NCBI RefSeq assembly: GCF_029338255.1
Contig: NZ_CP119787.1
Location: forward strand, 806,001-870,000
Direction of reading: 5' to 3'
Length of the DNA stretch: 64,000 nucleotides
Source of the DNA: Haloarcula halobia
GTDB lineage: Archaea > Halobacteriota > Halobacteria > Halobacteriales > Haloarculaceae
A program made the position numbers and the translations under genes. The notes under the pieces were generated by a model. It did not search any database, was not told the DNA's origin, and was given only the letters and a program-made list of their open reading frames with translations. Positions 1 through 9,003 of this stretch are shown here, piece after piece. Positions within the stretch are counted from its first letter, which is position 1. Each line of letters opens with the position of its first letter.

Positions 1-1
1 C

Positions 2-634
2 GACACGCGGACAGTCGACTCGCCACAGGTTCGGGAGGTCTGGTATTCGAACGCTGTCGCACAACGACTCCCCGTCGCCGGCGGCGCGGAAACACTCGTC
101 CGTCTCACGATCCCTCGGACACCAGTTGCTTCGACCTCGCCCGGCGAGGTCTTCCACGCCCTGATCGACGAGGGCGTCCCCGGGACCCGGATCGACCTCC
201 CCCCAGCGGATGAGTGGGAGTCGACGATGGTTCGACAGTGCGTCGACTGTGGCGACAGCGACCGGATACGGTGGGGAACCGATCGGGTAGTGGCCTGTGG
301 CACAGCGGCCTATCCGACGGTGCCAGCGACCGGGTTTTCGCCCTGGTTCGGCATCGAGAGTGGTCTCGGATTTCTCTCCGAACTGATTCGCGAGACCCGC
401 CCGGTGTCGGACGTGATCGATGCGTACACGCGCCAGCGCTCCCAGCGGCTCGGCGCGCTTCGACGGACAGTCCGAGAGACGAGGGAAGACCACGCGTACC
501 CGGCCCTGGAATCGGCCCCGACGGTACTGGAGCGGGTCGCTGAACTCCGACAACTGACGCTGGGCTCGTTCCTCGACAGTCGGCTCCGGGCGATCCAGTC
601 GGACGGAGCCAGCCCCGCTGATCAGTCCCGGTAG
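2..634 (+). CDS. FAD-dependent monooxygenase-like protein, C-terminal part
   Basis: The reading frame is open from the window edge, so the start lies upstream; 210 residues are visible. The stretch CGTAAYPTVPATGFSPWFG followed by IESGLGFLSELI resembles the GDxxxPxxxxG segment of UbiH/PHBH-type FAD monooxygenases, which contacts the FAD ribityl and pyrophosphate and is followed by a helix of the type seen here. The usual Asp of GDA is Thr in this protein, so catalysis is not certain. The N-terminal Rossmann GxGxxG is outside the window. The stop codon TAG at 632-634 directly abuts the stop of the next, convergent gene. Substrate unknown. Confidence 0.6.
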   Translation, partial: DTRTVDSPQVREVWYSNAVAQRLPVAGGAETLVRLTIPRTPVASTSPGEVFHALIDEGVPGTRIDLPPADEWESTMVRQCVDCGDSDRIRWGTDRVVACGTAAYPTVPATGFSPWFGIESGLGFLSELIRETRPVSDVIDAYTRQRSQRLGALRRTVRETREDHAYPALESAPTVLERVAELRQLTLGSFLDSRLRAIQSDGASPADQSR

Positions 635-3600
635 TCAGTCACCCTCGCCAAATAGCAGTTCGAACGTCTGTTGCTCTGCGAGACGGAGGTGTTTGTTGAA
701 CGTCGGCTGTGTGATATTCAGCCGAGTAGCGACCTCGCTCCCGTCGTGTTCACGGGGCCACTCGAAGTACCCCGCGGAGAGTGCCGTTCGGACCACCTCG
801 AGTTGCCGGTCGGTGAGCGCGGTTCGGACCTGCTCGTTCAGCTCGGACGGTGTCCGGTCCTGGCGCTGGTGCTGTCGCTGGGCGGTGAGTGCAAGCGACG
901 GGGAAACGTCCCGAATCCGTTCGACAAACGAGCGGACATCTGCTTCTCGCGGGACCTCGACGAGGATGGTCGTCTCGTCCGGGTCTGCGACAGCCTCCCG
1001 GAGAATACCCCCGTACTCGGCGATCGGGGAGCCAAACCAGTCAGTCGCATGCGCCTCGACCAGGGTCGATTCCGACCCGTCAGTGACGACGTCGACTGGC
1101 CCGGGGAGGCGCTGTTCGGCGATCTCGACCACGTCGGTCGGTGCATCGCCTTCGAAATTGAAATACAGGCTCGTGGAGCCCTCCTGTCCAGCAGCGGTCC
1201 GTTCGAGCCTGACGCGACAGTCCGCTTCGGTCGCCGCCTGCGCGAACGGGAGCCCTTCGCCCTCACCGCGGAACTCAAGTTCGACGGTCTCGTCGGACTC
1301 GAGGGCCCGGCGGCGCTCGATCGCCGCCAGCGCGTTTGCGATGCTGGCGCCAAGCTGGGAGAGGACGTCCCGTTCGCGCTCGCCGAACTCGTTGGGTGAC
1401 TCGGCGCCCACAGTCAACACGCCACGCGTGATGTCGTCGTATGTCAGCGGGACCGCACAGAGGGACTGGTACCCCTCGGAGAGACCAATCCGCCGCCAGT
1501 CGTCTGCTGGCCCGTCGGCGACGAGCGAGTCCGCTACCTGCAGCTGGTCGCTCGTCCAGGCCTCGACTGCGGGGTGTGGATCCACAGTCTCACCCGCCGT
1601 CGTCAGATCCATTGATTCGACGTGTTGCGCCGTCGTCCCGACGATAGCGCGAGGTACGAGACGGTCGGATCCGGCGTCGACGCCGCCGATCCACGCCAGA
1701 TCGTACGGGCCCGTATCGACGAGGCGTTCACAGACTGCCTGTTCAACGTCGGCACTGCTCGAGGCTTCGGTGATCGCGGCCTCGACCCGCTGTGTGAGGC
1801 GAGCGATGCGGTCCAGCAGCTCCGCTCGCTCTGTCTGTGTCTGCAGTTCCGCCTCTCGAGCGGCGAGCCGTCGCTGTCCTTCGAGATGATTGAGTGCTGC
1901 CTCAAGCGTCGCGGCGAGCACGTGGGCGGCCTGCACCGACTCCGCACCTAACGATCCGTCGTGAGTGCCCACGAGGAGGGTGCCGTGGCTCCCCAGCGAG
2001 AGCGCGCGCCATGCCGAGAGATCCGCCAGTCCTGTCGTGGATCCGGAGTCGGCTTGTTCACTGTGAGAGCCCGGTCTCTGTTCGCCCCCGTCGGATGTGA
2101 CGCTCGTGCCGGCCGCGAACCCCTCCCAGAGTGGGCTCGAACCAGGACCGATGGGCTCGTTCGCCATGTCTGACGGGAGTTGCCCGGCCAGCACCTCCGG
2201 TCTGAGGACCCCCTCATCGTCGTCGTACAGGAAGGCCCCGACCGCAGGGAGATTGAGGGTCTCGGCAGCCGCCTCGACAGCGATCCGCGTCGCCTCTTCG
2301 GGTGTGTTCGCCGTGGCGAGGTCATCGGTCGCGTCGTCGAACGAGGCGATACGCCGCTCTCGCTGTTTCCGCTCGGTGACGTCCCGGCTGACGATTACGA
2401 GCCGCGTCTGGCCATCGTCCCACTCCGTCGGATAGTAGTCCGACTTGACCCAGCGGGTCGCGCCATCGTGTCGACTGATTCGGTACTCCCTGGAGTACCT
2501 CTCGGCCGCCGTTCCCGCTCGAACATCCGCGACGATGTCCTCGACGAACTGCCGGTAGGCATCTGCGTCCTGTGGATGGAGCGTGCTGAAGAACCCCTCG
2601 TCGTACGCTTCGATGAGCTCCTCGAGAGACTGTCCCCAGATGTCCTCGTATCCGGAACTCACGTAATCGGGGGCCCGTGATCCGGAGGTGATCGCCTCGG
2701 CACGCGTGATGAGGATCGCTTCGTCGATCCGATCGAGGACTGCACGGAGTCTTCGTTCGCTACGGCGTCGATCCGTGACGTCCCGGTTGAGCGAGACGTA
2801 CCGCTGTTCCCCACTGAGTTCGATACTCGTCCCTTTGACCTCCAGCCAGCGGATCTCCCCGTCGCTGGTCTCGACGGCCCACTCCGTCTGTCTGGGCCCG
2901 TCGGCGTCGAGGACCGTCTCGACGAACTCCCTCGCGCGGTCGATCGTATAGCCCCGGTCGGCCGCGCTGAATCCAGCGACTCCCATCTCCAGTATCTCCT
3001 CGCGGTCGTAGCCCAGCATGTCACAGAACGTCTCGTTGACGTCGACGAGTTCTGCCGTCTCGGGATCGTGGACCGTGATCGAATCGGTGACACCGTCGAA
3101 GATCTGTTCGTACTCGCGTTCGCGGCGCTTGCGTTCGGTGATGTCGTGCAGGAGTGCGACAATGCGTTGCTCGCCCGCGATCTCACCCAGCTCGTGTCTG
3201 GCTCGGACCCATACTGTCTCACCGTCGGCCGTCTCGAGGGCCCATTCGAACTCCTGTCCGCCTTCACGGACGGACTCCTGGATCAGGCGTCTGGCTTCCG
3301 CAGCAGTGGCTCCCTCGTCCGTGGCCTGGAACTCCGATAACGGTCGCTCGATGAACGCATCACGGTCGTAACCCAACAGGTCGGCGACCTGTCGGTTGGC
3401 GGTGACCACGTCACCGCTCTCCGGGTCGTGGACGACGATTCCGTCGCCGGCCATCTCGAAGATCTGTTCGTACTCGCGCTCGCGGCGCTTTCGCTCGGTG
3501 ATGTCCGTGACGCGGCCGACGACGCGGTCGACGTCGCCACGCGCGTTCCGGATCGGGAATCGGGTGACTGCGACCCACCGCGTCTCACCGTCCCGGTCGA

Positions 3601-5842
3601 TGCGATACTGGCCTTCGTACGTGTCCTGTGGCTCGCCGGCAGCCACATCGTCGATCAGTCGCTGGACGTCGGCCTCGTATCTCGCCCGGTCGTCCGGGTG
3701 AGCGACGTCGATGAACGATGTCGGCTCCTCGTAGAGCTCCTCGACAGGCCGTCCGTAGATGTCCTCGTACGCCGGGTTGATGTACAGCATCTCGGAGAAG
3801 TCGGCCGTCGTGAGATAGACGATCTCGTCGATATGTTCGGCGATGAGACGGAATCGACGCTCACTTTCGCGGCGTTCCTGAGCCTGCTGGACCCGATCGA
3901 GTGCCGTCGTCGCGTGTCGGGCGAGAATCCGCGCGGCATTGAGCGTGACTGCGTCGATGTGCCTGGGTTCCGGTGCTGCTGCCGAGACGAGGCCGTGACC
4001 GTCGAGCGGGATGAGCGCTGTCTCCGGGGCTTGCTCTTCCCCGGGGCCCGTCTCAGGCTCGATCACGCGTAGCGCTTCCTCCTGATACGCATCGTACGGA
4101 ACCGAACCAGGCTCGATGACGTCGGACCCGGCCAACCCCGCTGTGGGACCACGCTCCGAACCGCTACGCACGACGGGGGTCAGTTCCGGGCCGTCGTCCG
4201 TTGCACGCCAGCAGGTCGGCGCTGTCAGGTCGAGCACGTCCCTGACGGCATCCGTGACGGCTTCGCACACGGCCTGTGCCGTCTCGGCAGTCTGGACGGC
4301 TTCGGTCGACTCGTGGAGGGAGCGGACCATTCGCTCGCGCCGCTTTCGTTCCGTGACATCGGTGTACCAGACGTACGCATCGGCGACGCCGCTCTCGCCC
4401 TGGCCAGCGTCGAAGTGAATTACGTTGAAGAGAAACTCGCGGATTCCACTCGCCGTCTGCCGTGGTGCAGTCGCGTTGACACGGTCACCGCTCGCTGCTT
4501 GCCGTCGGAAGCGGTCGAAGTCGTCGTGTTCGTCCTCCGGAACGAGTATCTCGGCCACGGTCGCCCCGACGACCTCCTCGGCAGCGTACCCGAAGACCGC
4601 CTCGAATGCGGGATTGACCTCCCTGATGATCGGCTCGTCGTCCTCGTCGAACCGAACCCGGACGACTGGGTCGGGGTTGTTCTCGAACAGTATCGATCGG
4701 CGGTCCCGTTCCTGTTCGAGCCGTCGCTCGTACTCGGTACGCGCGGTCACGTCCCGTGACAAGGCGAGGACACGGTCTTCTCCCGCAATGGTGGCCGGTG
4801 CCAGATTCGTCTCTAACCGTCGCTGTGCCCCGGCAGCAGTTTCGATCGTCCACTCGACGGTCTCGGCTTCTCCGGTCGCCGCGACACGTTGCTGGCGTTC
4901 GTAGGGTGTTCCCGACCCGAAGCCGGCATCGGACACGCTGAGTCCGCTGATACCCAACTCCAGCAGCGTCGCGCGGTTGTATCCCGTCAGTTCGGTCATC
5001 GTCTGATTGACGTCGACGATCCGTTCGTTCCAGGGGTCGTGGACGGAGATGACGTCGTTGACGTTGTCGAACACCTGCCGGTACTTCCGTTCCTCTCGGC
5101 GGCGTTCGGTGATGTCCACCGACGTCGTTAGCACTACTTCACGGCCACCGACGTGGACTGTCCGCAGGCGCGCTTCTGTCCACCGGACCCCACCCTCGGC
5201 TGTCTGGAGTGGCCACTCGATCTCGAGTTCCCCGTCCTGTTGTGTCACACTCGACACGACCTGCGTTATCCACTCGTGGTCGTATCCGGGGAGATCAGCA
5301 GTGAACTCGCCGAGCCGCATCGACTTTACTTCCGCCCGATCGTGGCCGAGTAGTTCACAGAGTGTCTCGTTGGCGTGGAGCATCTCGCCCGAGTCCGGAT
5401 CGTGGAGAATGGCGACGCCCCCGACGTTATCGTATATCTCACGTGCGCTGGTCTGTGCGTGTTCTCGTTCGACGGTTGTCCGAAGGCGCTCTCCCAGTAC
5501 GCTCGGGGCTGTCTCAGCCAGTCCGCGCGGAAGCCACTCTGTCGCACCGACCGACAGTACGTCCCCGACGGACTCCTCGTCGTCACTTTCCCCCAGGACG
5601 ACGACCGGCGTGGTCGGCTGTTCAGCCGTCCATCGCTGCACGATGTCGACGATATCGTCCTCTCCCGGGCCGCTGCTTACGAGCAGGCAATCGGTCTCTG
5701 TGGCTGTGTCCCCGTGGGTCTCCCCTGTGGGGCCCGTTTCGAGTGAGAGCCCAGCCCCCTGTTCCAGTGCCGACCGAAGCTCGCCGTCCGGATCTGCCCC
5801 CACAAGCAGGAACGAAAACGAGCGAGAGCCACCAGCAAACAT
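635..5842 (-). CDS. Multi-PAS/GAF Bat-like transcriptional regulator with HTH_10
   Basis: A 1735-residue one-component sensor-regulator. The first ~130 residues look like a degenerate receiver domain (FLLVGADPDGE). Then come about seven PAS domains, recognisable by recurring linkers such as YEQIF and VTERKRRER, and about three GAF domains (near VRSLHESTEAVQT, IASFDDATDDLAT and LLDRIARLTQRVE). A Bat-type region and a C-terminal HTH_10 domain follow (LTDRQLEVVRTALSAGYFEW, then a QPTFNKHLRLAE helix). There is no histidine kinase domain, so signals are probably passed directly to DNA binding, as proposed for the bacterio-opsin activator. I start at ATG 5842, before MFAGGSRSF; the frame stays open to 6133, but that extension is basic and low in quality. 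A TATA-like caatttacgg lies near 5870. Confidence 0.85.
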   Translation of the reverse strand: MFAGGSRSFSFLLVGADPDGELRSALEQGAGLSLETGPTGETHGDTATETDCLLVSSGPGEDDIVDIVQRWTAEQPTTPVVVLGESDDEESVGDVLSVGATEWLPRGLAETAPSVLGERLRTTVEREHAQTSAREIYDNVGGVAILHDPDSGEMLHANETLCELLGHDRAEVKSMRLGEFTADLPGYDHEWITQVVSSVTQQDGELEIEWPLQTAEGGVRWTEARLRTVHVGGREVVLTTSVDITERRREERKYRQVFDNVNDVISVHDPWNERIVDVNQTMTELTGYNRATLLELGISGLSVSDAGFGSGTPYERQQRVAATGEAETVEWTIETAAGAQRRLETNLAPATIAGEDRVLALSRDVTARTEYERRLEQERDRRSILFENNPDPVVRVRFDEDDEPIIREVNPAFEAVFGYAAEEVVGATVAEILVPEDEHDDFDRFRRQAASGDRVNATAPRQTASGIREFLFNVIHFDAGQGESGVADAYVWYTDVTERKRRERMVRSLHESTEAVQTAETAQAVCEAVTDAVRDVLDLTAPTCWRATDDGPELTPVVRSGSERGPTAGLAGSDVIEPGSVPYDAYQEEALRVIEPETGPGEEQAPETALIPLDGHGLVSAAAPEPRHIDAVTLNAARILARHATTALDRVQQAQERRESERRFRLIAEHIDEIVYLTTADFSEMLYINPAYEDIYGRPVEELYEEPTSFIDVAHPDDRARYEADVQRLIDDVAAGEPQDTYEGQYRIDRDGETRWVAVTRFPIRNARGDVDRVVGRVTDITERKRREREYEQIFEMAGDGIVVHDPESGDVVTANRQVADLLGYDRDAFIERPLSEFQATDEGATAAEARRLIQESVREGGQEFEWALETADGETVWVRARHELGEIAGEQRIVALLHDITERKRREREYEQIFDGVTDSITVHDPETAELVDVNETFCDMLGYDREEILEMGVAGFSAADRGYTIDRAREFVETVLDADGPRQTEWAVETSDGEIRWLEVKGTSIELSGEQRYVSLNRDVTDRRRSERRLRAVLDRIDEAILITRAEAITSGSRAPDYVSSGYEDIWGQSLEELIEAYDEGFFSTLHPQDADAYRQFVEDIVADVRAGTAAERYSREYRISRHDGATRWVKSDYYPTEWDDGQTRLVIVSRDVTERKQRERRIASFDDATDDLATANTPEEATRIAVEAAAETLNLPAVGAFLYDDDEGVLRPEVLAGQLPSDMANEPIGPGSSPLWEGFAAGTSVTSDGGEQRPGSHSEQADSGSTTGLADLSAWRALSLGSHGTLLVGTHDGSLGAESVQAAHVLAATLEAALNHLEGQRRLAAREAELQTQTERAELLDRIARLTQRVEAAITEASSSADVEQAVCERLVDTGPYDLAWIGGVDAGSDRLVPRAIVGTTAQHVESMDLTTAGETVDPHPAVEAWTSDQLQVADSLVADGPADDWRRIGLSEGYQSLCAVPLTYDDITRGVLTVGAESPNEFGERERDVLSQLGASIANALAAIERRRALESDETVELEFRGEGEGLPFAQAATEADCRVRLERTAAGQEGSTSLYFNFEGDAPTDVVEIAEQRLPGPVDVVTDGSESTLVEAHATDWFGSPIAEYGGILREAVADPDETTILVEVPREADVRSFVERIRDVSPSLALTAQRQHQRQDRTPSELNEQVRTALTDRQLEVVRTALSAGYFEWPREHDGSEVATRLNITQPTFNKHLRLAEQQTFELLFGEGD

Positions 5843-6158
5843 AGATACTACCTGACACTCGAACCCCGTAAATTGATGGTACGGAGTCACCACGGCGTCC
5901 AGACGCCGCAGCACCCGACGGAGTGGTGCGTTCGCGCAATGTACCTCAGCGAGTCGTGCCGGAGAAGCGTCGATAGCTGACGAGTAGCAAGACGACACCC
6001 CAGGTAGCGAGTACTGTCGCCATCGCCCCGGATTCGCAGCGTGGCGTCGCCGCTGTGGCGCCGACGATCGCCCCGGCGTCACTGCTGATCTGGCTATCGA
6101 CTCCCAACGGGCTGAGCCGTCCACCGATGTCAAACGAGGTCCGGCCGACAGCGTGCTC
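5843..6158. other. Intergenic region upstream of the Bat-like gene
   Basis: About 316 bp. The minus frame of the regulator stays open through most of it, but the residues are rich in Arg and Ser and lack the acidic bias of real haloarchaeal proteins. I read it as promoter plus spacer. Nothing else was recognised. Confidence 0.4.
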
Positions 6159-6374
6159 TCACTGCATTTCGGTAACGTCTACGAGCACCTCGACGTCGGC
6201 AGTGATCCACGCAGTTGTCGTGTCGGCTTCAGGGCGATCTGGAACAACGGTGGCTCGGTTGGATTCGGGGTCCAGAACCACATCGAGCTGTGACGGCGCT
6301 GGGTCCGCCTCGGGCCGCTGGAAGTTTTCATCGACCGGGGAAACCGTTCTCTCTCGGACATCGAAGTCGGTCAT
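6159..6374 (-). CDS. Small haloarchaeal protein, DUF7511-like
   Basis: A 71-residue acidic protein. Its second half (QLDVVLDPESNRATVVPD, then TTAWITADVEVLVDVTEMQ) fits from memory the pattern of small haloarchaeal DUF7511 proteins, which carry a conserved TTWI(S/T)AD segment and end in a D/E-M residue pair. No function is known for that family. There is no signal peptide, membrane segment or Cys cluster. It lies on the same strand as the Bat-like regulator, 316 bp upstream, and is preceded by a long gene-poor stretch. The family assignment is tentative, but the acidic composition and intact start and stop support a real gene. Confidence 0.6.
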   Translation of the reverse strand: MTDFDVRERTVSPVDENFQRPEADPAPSQLDVVLDPESNRATVVPDRPEADTTTAWITADVEVLVDVTEMQ

Positions 6375-6650
6375 ATCTAGCGCAACGGGTGGCGGGATAC
6401 TAATACGGGGAGCAGCGTTTCGGGAACTGAGACGGACGTCTCTCTAGTTGTCCCACCGACACAACCTCCCAGTGTTTCAGCGTCAGAGACACGCTGGGGG
6501 GCTTGATTACATCCCGGCACGTACGTGCAGGTAGCCGCCGGTCGGAGGCGGTCCCCGAAAAGTATCCGACATGCTCGCCCCCCATCATCCACTGGTGGCA
6601 GCCGAGCGGGCGGTCAATTGCCCCTTGACAGACCCCACTCGGCTGTCTCG

Positions 6651-6690
6651 TTCCCTTCCCTTCCCTTCCCTTCCCTTCCCTTCCCTTCCC
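6651..6690. repeat. (TTCCC)8 pentanucleotide tandem repeat
   Basis: Eight perfect copies of TTCCC (GGGAA on the minus strand) in 40 bp, followed by TTCAT. It lies in a non-coding stretch. Purine/pyrimidine strand asymmetry is complete within the tract, which favours slippage and possibly triplex formation. Confidence 0.95.
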
Positions 6691-7024
6691 TTCATCCCCC
6701 ATAATATTCGACATTTCTCCGCTGGTCGCCGGGCTGTCATCGGCTGATTTGAGTTGGTGTTGAGACTCCTGTATGGGTGGCACTCTCCGGGTCGGTGTCG
6801 ATACTGCGAACGACCGGTTTGACTCGGCTCCCTACGACGACGACACCAGTGTCGCGGGTATCCGGTGCGATCTGATACGTATCGATGAGCGACGACGTCA
6901 CGACCCGGCGCTGACAAACGTCCTGTTCAACCGGTCGTCGTCGGTTCGGCCCAGGTGCGGTTCCCCTCGATTCGAGGGTCGCCTCGCAGTTGGCCGGTCT
7001 ATCTGCATCCACTCAGCGCGGGTG

Positions 7025-7045
7025 TATTGTAGTTTTCGGACAATA
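7025..7045. promoter_or_regulatory. Palindrome TATTGT-N9-ACAATA, copy 1
   Basis: Perfect 6-bp inverted arms with a 9-nt spacer (agttttcgg), 55 bp beyond the stop of the DUF1684 gene. An identical arm pair with the same spacing lies just upstream of that gene at 7691-7711. The spacers differ, which suggests a protein binding site rather than a duplicated segment. Confidence 0.45.
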
Positions 7046-7099
7046 TTCTTCCTCCGTGCGATGCGCTCTGTGGTCTCGCTCGGAGTACGCGACCGACCG

Positions 7100-7678
7100 T
7101 CAGTGCTGGTGGCCCCGGGGGTCGGCGGGGAAGTCCTGTTCGCCGGCCTCGATTCGGACGTCGAGCCAGTTCTCGACGGGGATCAGCGGGCACTCGTAGG
7201 CGTGGTTGTAGGCACAGGTCGGGTTGTACGCCGCGTTGAAGTCGAGCTCCCACTCGCCGTCGACCAGGTGTTCGTCCGGGACGAGATCGAGATATCGACC
7301 GGCCTCGTACGTCTCCTCGCCGTTCGTCTCGTCGCGGAAGGGGACCCAGAACCGCTCGGCGTCGCCGTCGGGCCGGTAGGCTTGCAGCGTGTACTCGGTC
7401 CCGTCTATCTCGAACCGGAACGCTCCCCACCGGCGGTACGTCTGCTCGCCGTCCGCGGTCGTCTCGACGGTGATTCGCTTCTTCCGGTCGTGTTCCTCGA
7501 GCGGGAGTGAAAACCGGTACGCCGGGTCGGGGTCGAAGTACGCGAGTCCCGGGAAGTCCGCGCCGCGCAGCTCCGGCGGCAGCGGCGACCGCGGCGACTC
7601 CCGGAAGGACTCCGCCTTGGAATCGCGCTCTCGCCTGATTCTTACGGCCCAGTCGGCAGGCAGGTCTGTTGCGGGCAT
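7100..7678 (-). CDS. DUF1684 family protein
   Basis: A 192-residue soluble protein matching the DUF1684 family over its whole length. Typical segments are FPGLAYFDPDPAYRF near residue 42, a beta-rich middle part with RWGAFRFEIDGTEYTLQAYR, FWVPFRDETNGEETYEAGRY, and a C-terminal FNAAYNPTCAYNHAYECPLI. The last contains the conserved N-P-xC-x4-Y/F-xCP pattern, with two Cys. The biochemical function of DUF1684 is not established. No signal peptide is present. The start is followed by acidic sequence and preceded by an AT-rich promoter containing a palindrome that overlaps the likely TATA element. Transcribed alone. Confidence 0.85.
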   Translation of the reverse strand: MPATDLPADWAVRIRRERDSKAESFRESPRSPLPPELRGADFPGLAYFDPDPAYRFSLPLEEHDRKKRITVETTADGEQTYRRWGAFRFEIDGTEYTLQAYRPDGDAERFWVPFRDETNGEETYEAGRYLDLVPDEHLVDGEWELDFNAAYNPTCAYNHAYECPLIPVENWLDVRIEAGEQDFPADPRGHQH

Positions 7679-7690
7679 GGCTCTGTTTAA

Positions 7691-7711
7691 TATTGTGTCT
7701 ACTATACAATA
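7691..7711 (-). promoter_or_regulatory. Palindrome TATTGT-N9-ACAATA, copy 2, in the DUF1684 promoter
   Basis: Same arms and spacing as 7025-7045, spacer gtctactat. It sits 13-33 nt upstream of the ATG at 7678, where the TATA element of a leaderless promoter should be (minus strand TTGTATAG), so binding there would be expected to repress. Confidence 0.5.
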
Positions 7712-7794
7712 GAACTTTCGACCCAGGAGATGGCATCACCCGCTCCGACCGTGGCGGTCCCGACCTGCGCTCGGAAACGTTCTATTCACGATGG

Positions 7795-8039
7795 TTACGC
7801 CGGCGGCCGCGTCAGTCCGACCTCGACATGTGGGACGTGGTAATCGTCGTACGTGACGGTCGCCGCTCCGTGCGGACTCGTCATGCTCGAGGGGACCCGT
7901 TGCCGGCGGCCCGCCCAGGCGCGGCCGCTCAGCGGCGCGAACGAATCGAGATACTCGGCCGCCGGGGACCCGGCGAGGCCGCCGACCCCGACGCCCAGGA
8001 TGCCCCCTGGAGCCCCCGTCGTGTGACGTCTCGGCCCAT
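7795..8039 (-). pseudogene. Penicillin acylase family N-terminal remnant
   Basis: Starting at ATG 8039 the protein begins MGRDVTRRGLQGA, a Tat-like signal. The hydrophobic continuation ILGVGVGGLAGSPAAEYLDS is in the next frame, so one base is missing near the GGGGGC run. The second frame then reads GRAWAGRRQR and GAATVTYDDYHVPHVE, which matches the N-terminus of penicillin amidase-family enzymes (V-T-x-x-Y/R-D-x-x-G-V-P-H-I/V). It stops about ten residues later. The whole catalytic B chain, normally another 600 or more residues, is absent. This is a truncated and frameshifted gene relic; what removed the rest is not visible. Confidence 0.65.
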
Positions 8040-8110
8040 GCCGGCTGAACTGACAACGCACCAATAAGTATTGCGATGGGGGTGAGGGCGACTCGATTCG
8101 CCAGTCACTC

Positions 8111-8467
8111 TCACGACGACGTGCGTCGGTTCCCACCGTCATTGAGTCTGGCGGCCCGGTGCTCGAACTCCTCGTCGGTGAGCTCACCGCGGGCGTATCG
8201 CTCCCGAAGCACCGCTTCGGCCCGACCCGAGTCGGTGCCCGATCTGCTGGTGCCCAGCAGGTAGACCGCGCCGACGAGGAGCACGCCGAGCAGGACCAGC
8301 CAGATGAGCGGCATCAGGAACTCGAACCCGGTGCTTCCGGCGCTACTCCAGGGTGCGAGCCCGTTCCTGGCGACCCAGTCTGGCCCCATCGGACCGTGTG
8401 GTCCCACTGGACCGTGTGGGCCGCGGTGTGGCCCCCACTGGGCGACGCCCTGTACTGGACTGTTCAT
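8111..8467 (-). CDS. SHOCT domain membrane protein
   Basis: A 118-residue protein. The N-terminus is rich in Gly, Pro and His (GPHRGPHGPVGPHGPMGP, residues ~12-30). One membrane helix follows (FEFLMPLIWLVLLGVLLVGAVYLL, about residues 48-71; first part FEFLMPLIWLVLLG). The C-terminus is a SHOCT domain (VLRERYARGELTDEEFEHR), an oligomerisation motif common in short membrane proteins. The GPHGPxGP repeat is a low-complexity stretch also visible as a run of related hexamers in the DNA at 8385-8440. Monocistronic; function unknown. Confidence 0.8.
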   Translation of the reverse strand: MNSPVQGVAQWGPHRGPHGPVGPHGPMGPDWVARNGLAPWSSAGSTGFEFLMPLIWLVLLGVLLVGAVYLLGTSRSGTDSGRAEAVLRERYARGELTDEEFEHRAARLNDGGNRRTSS

Positions 8468-8971
8468 AGTTGTCGTCCTCCACTACACAGTCGGCTCGCA
8501 GCGAGGATATATGCCGAGGGCGATTCTCGGCCGGCAAGAATCTCTTCGGTCACCCCGCGTGCAGGGTGGTCGTCGAGGGCGGCCTCCATCGACACTTCCC
8601 CGCCGGGAACGACCCACACCTTCCCGATCCGCGAGGGGATTTTCGGGAGAAAATTCAACGAATATATCCAGAATTGACCAATACGATTCTCAATTCGGGA
8701 AATATATCTATAGAAAGTGTATATCTCTTATTATATTTCGAGTAGCGAGGATATATCTTCTCATACGACTGTATATGTTGATAACCGCTCCGTTCGGTGT
8801 CCGACAGCCGAACAGCTGCTGGACGAACGCGTTCTGTCACTTCCCGCTGTGAACGGTCCGGTGTCGGGCGACGCGTCGCCGGTGCGACGGCTGGACATAA
8901 CAAACGTACGTATGTTAGAAGTGTGCTGTCGTCGGGTCGCCCTCGAGGAGATCGGTGTCCGCCCACCGGCT

Positions 8972-9003
8972 GTGCCACGGCGGGTGTAGGGGGTCCGTGG
9001 CAC
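8972..9003. repeat. Inverted repeat GTGCCACGG / CCGTGGCAC
   Basis: Perfect 9-bp arms at 8972-8980 and 8995-9003 separated by 14 nt. It lies in the gene-free stretch, with no flanking gene for which it would be an obvious terminator. Confidence 0.6.

Larger units (their letters stand above)
6375..7099. other. Gene-poor region with a pentanucleotide microsatellite
   Basis: About 725 bp with no convincing gene on either strand. Short ORFs here are Arg/Ser-rich, and the minus-strand ones translate the microsatellite into GREGK repeats. It holds the (TTCCC)8 tract and one copy of a TATTGT-N9-ACAATA palindrome. Confidence 0.5.

Noticed and set aside
5843-6133. N-terminal extension of the Bat-like regulator to 6133
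   Set aside because: The extra 97 residues are basic with several Cys and Arg, unlike haloarchaeal proteins, and a TATA-like element precedes ATG 5842.
6585-6917. Minus-strand ORF that translates the TTCCC repeat into GREGK repeats
   Set aside because: Composition is Arg-rich and the coding potential exists in several frames because the repeat lacks stops; no start signal was seen.
7025-7711. The TATTGT/ACAATA palindromes as terminal inverted repeats of a small transposable element
   Set aside because: No target-site duplication is visible, the enclosed DUF1684 gene is not a transposase, and each end is itself a palindrome, which fits a protein binding site better.
8717-8989. A 90-codon ORF in the AT-rich block
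   Set aside because: Mixed composition with Tyr/Ser-rich start and Arg-rich end, no start signal, no similarity recognised.
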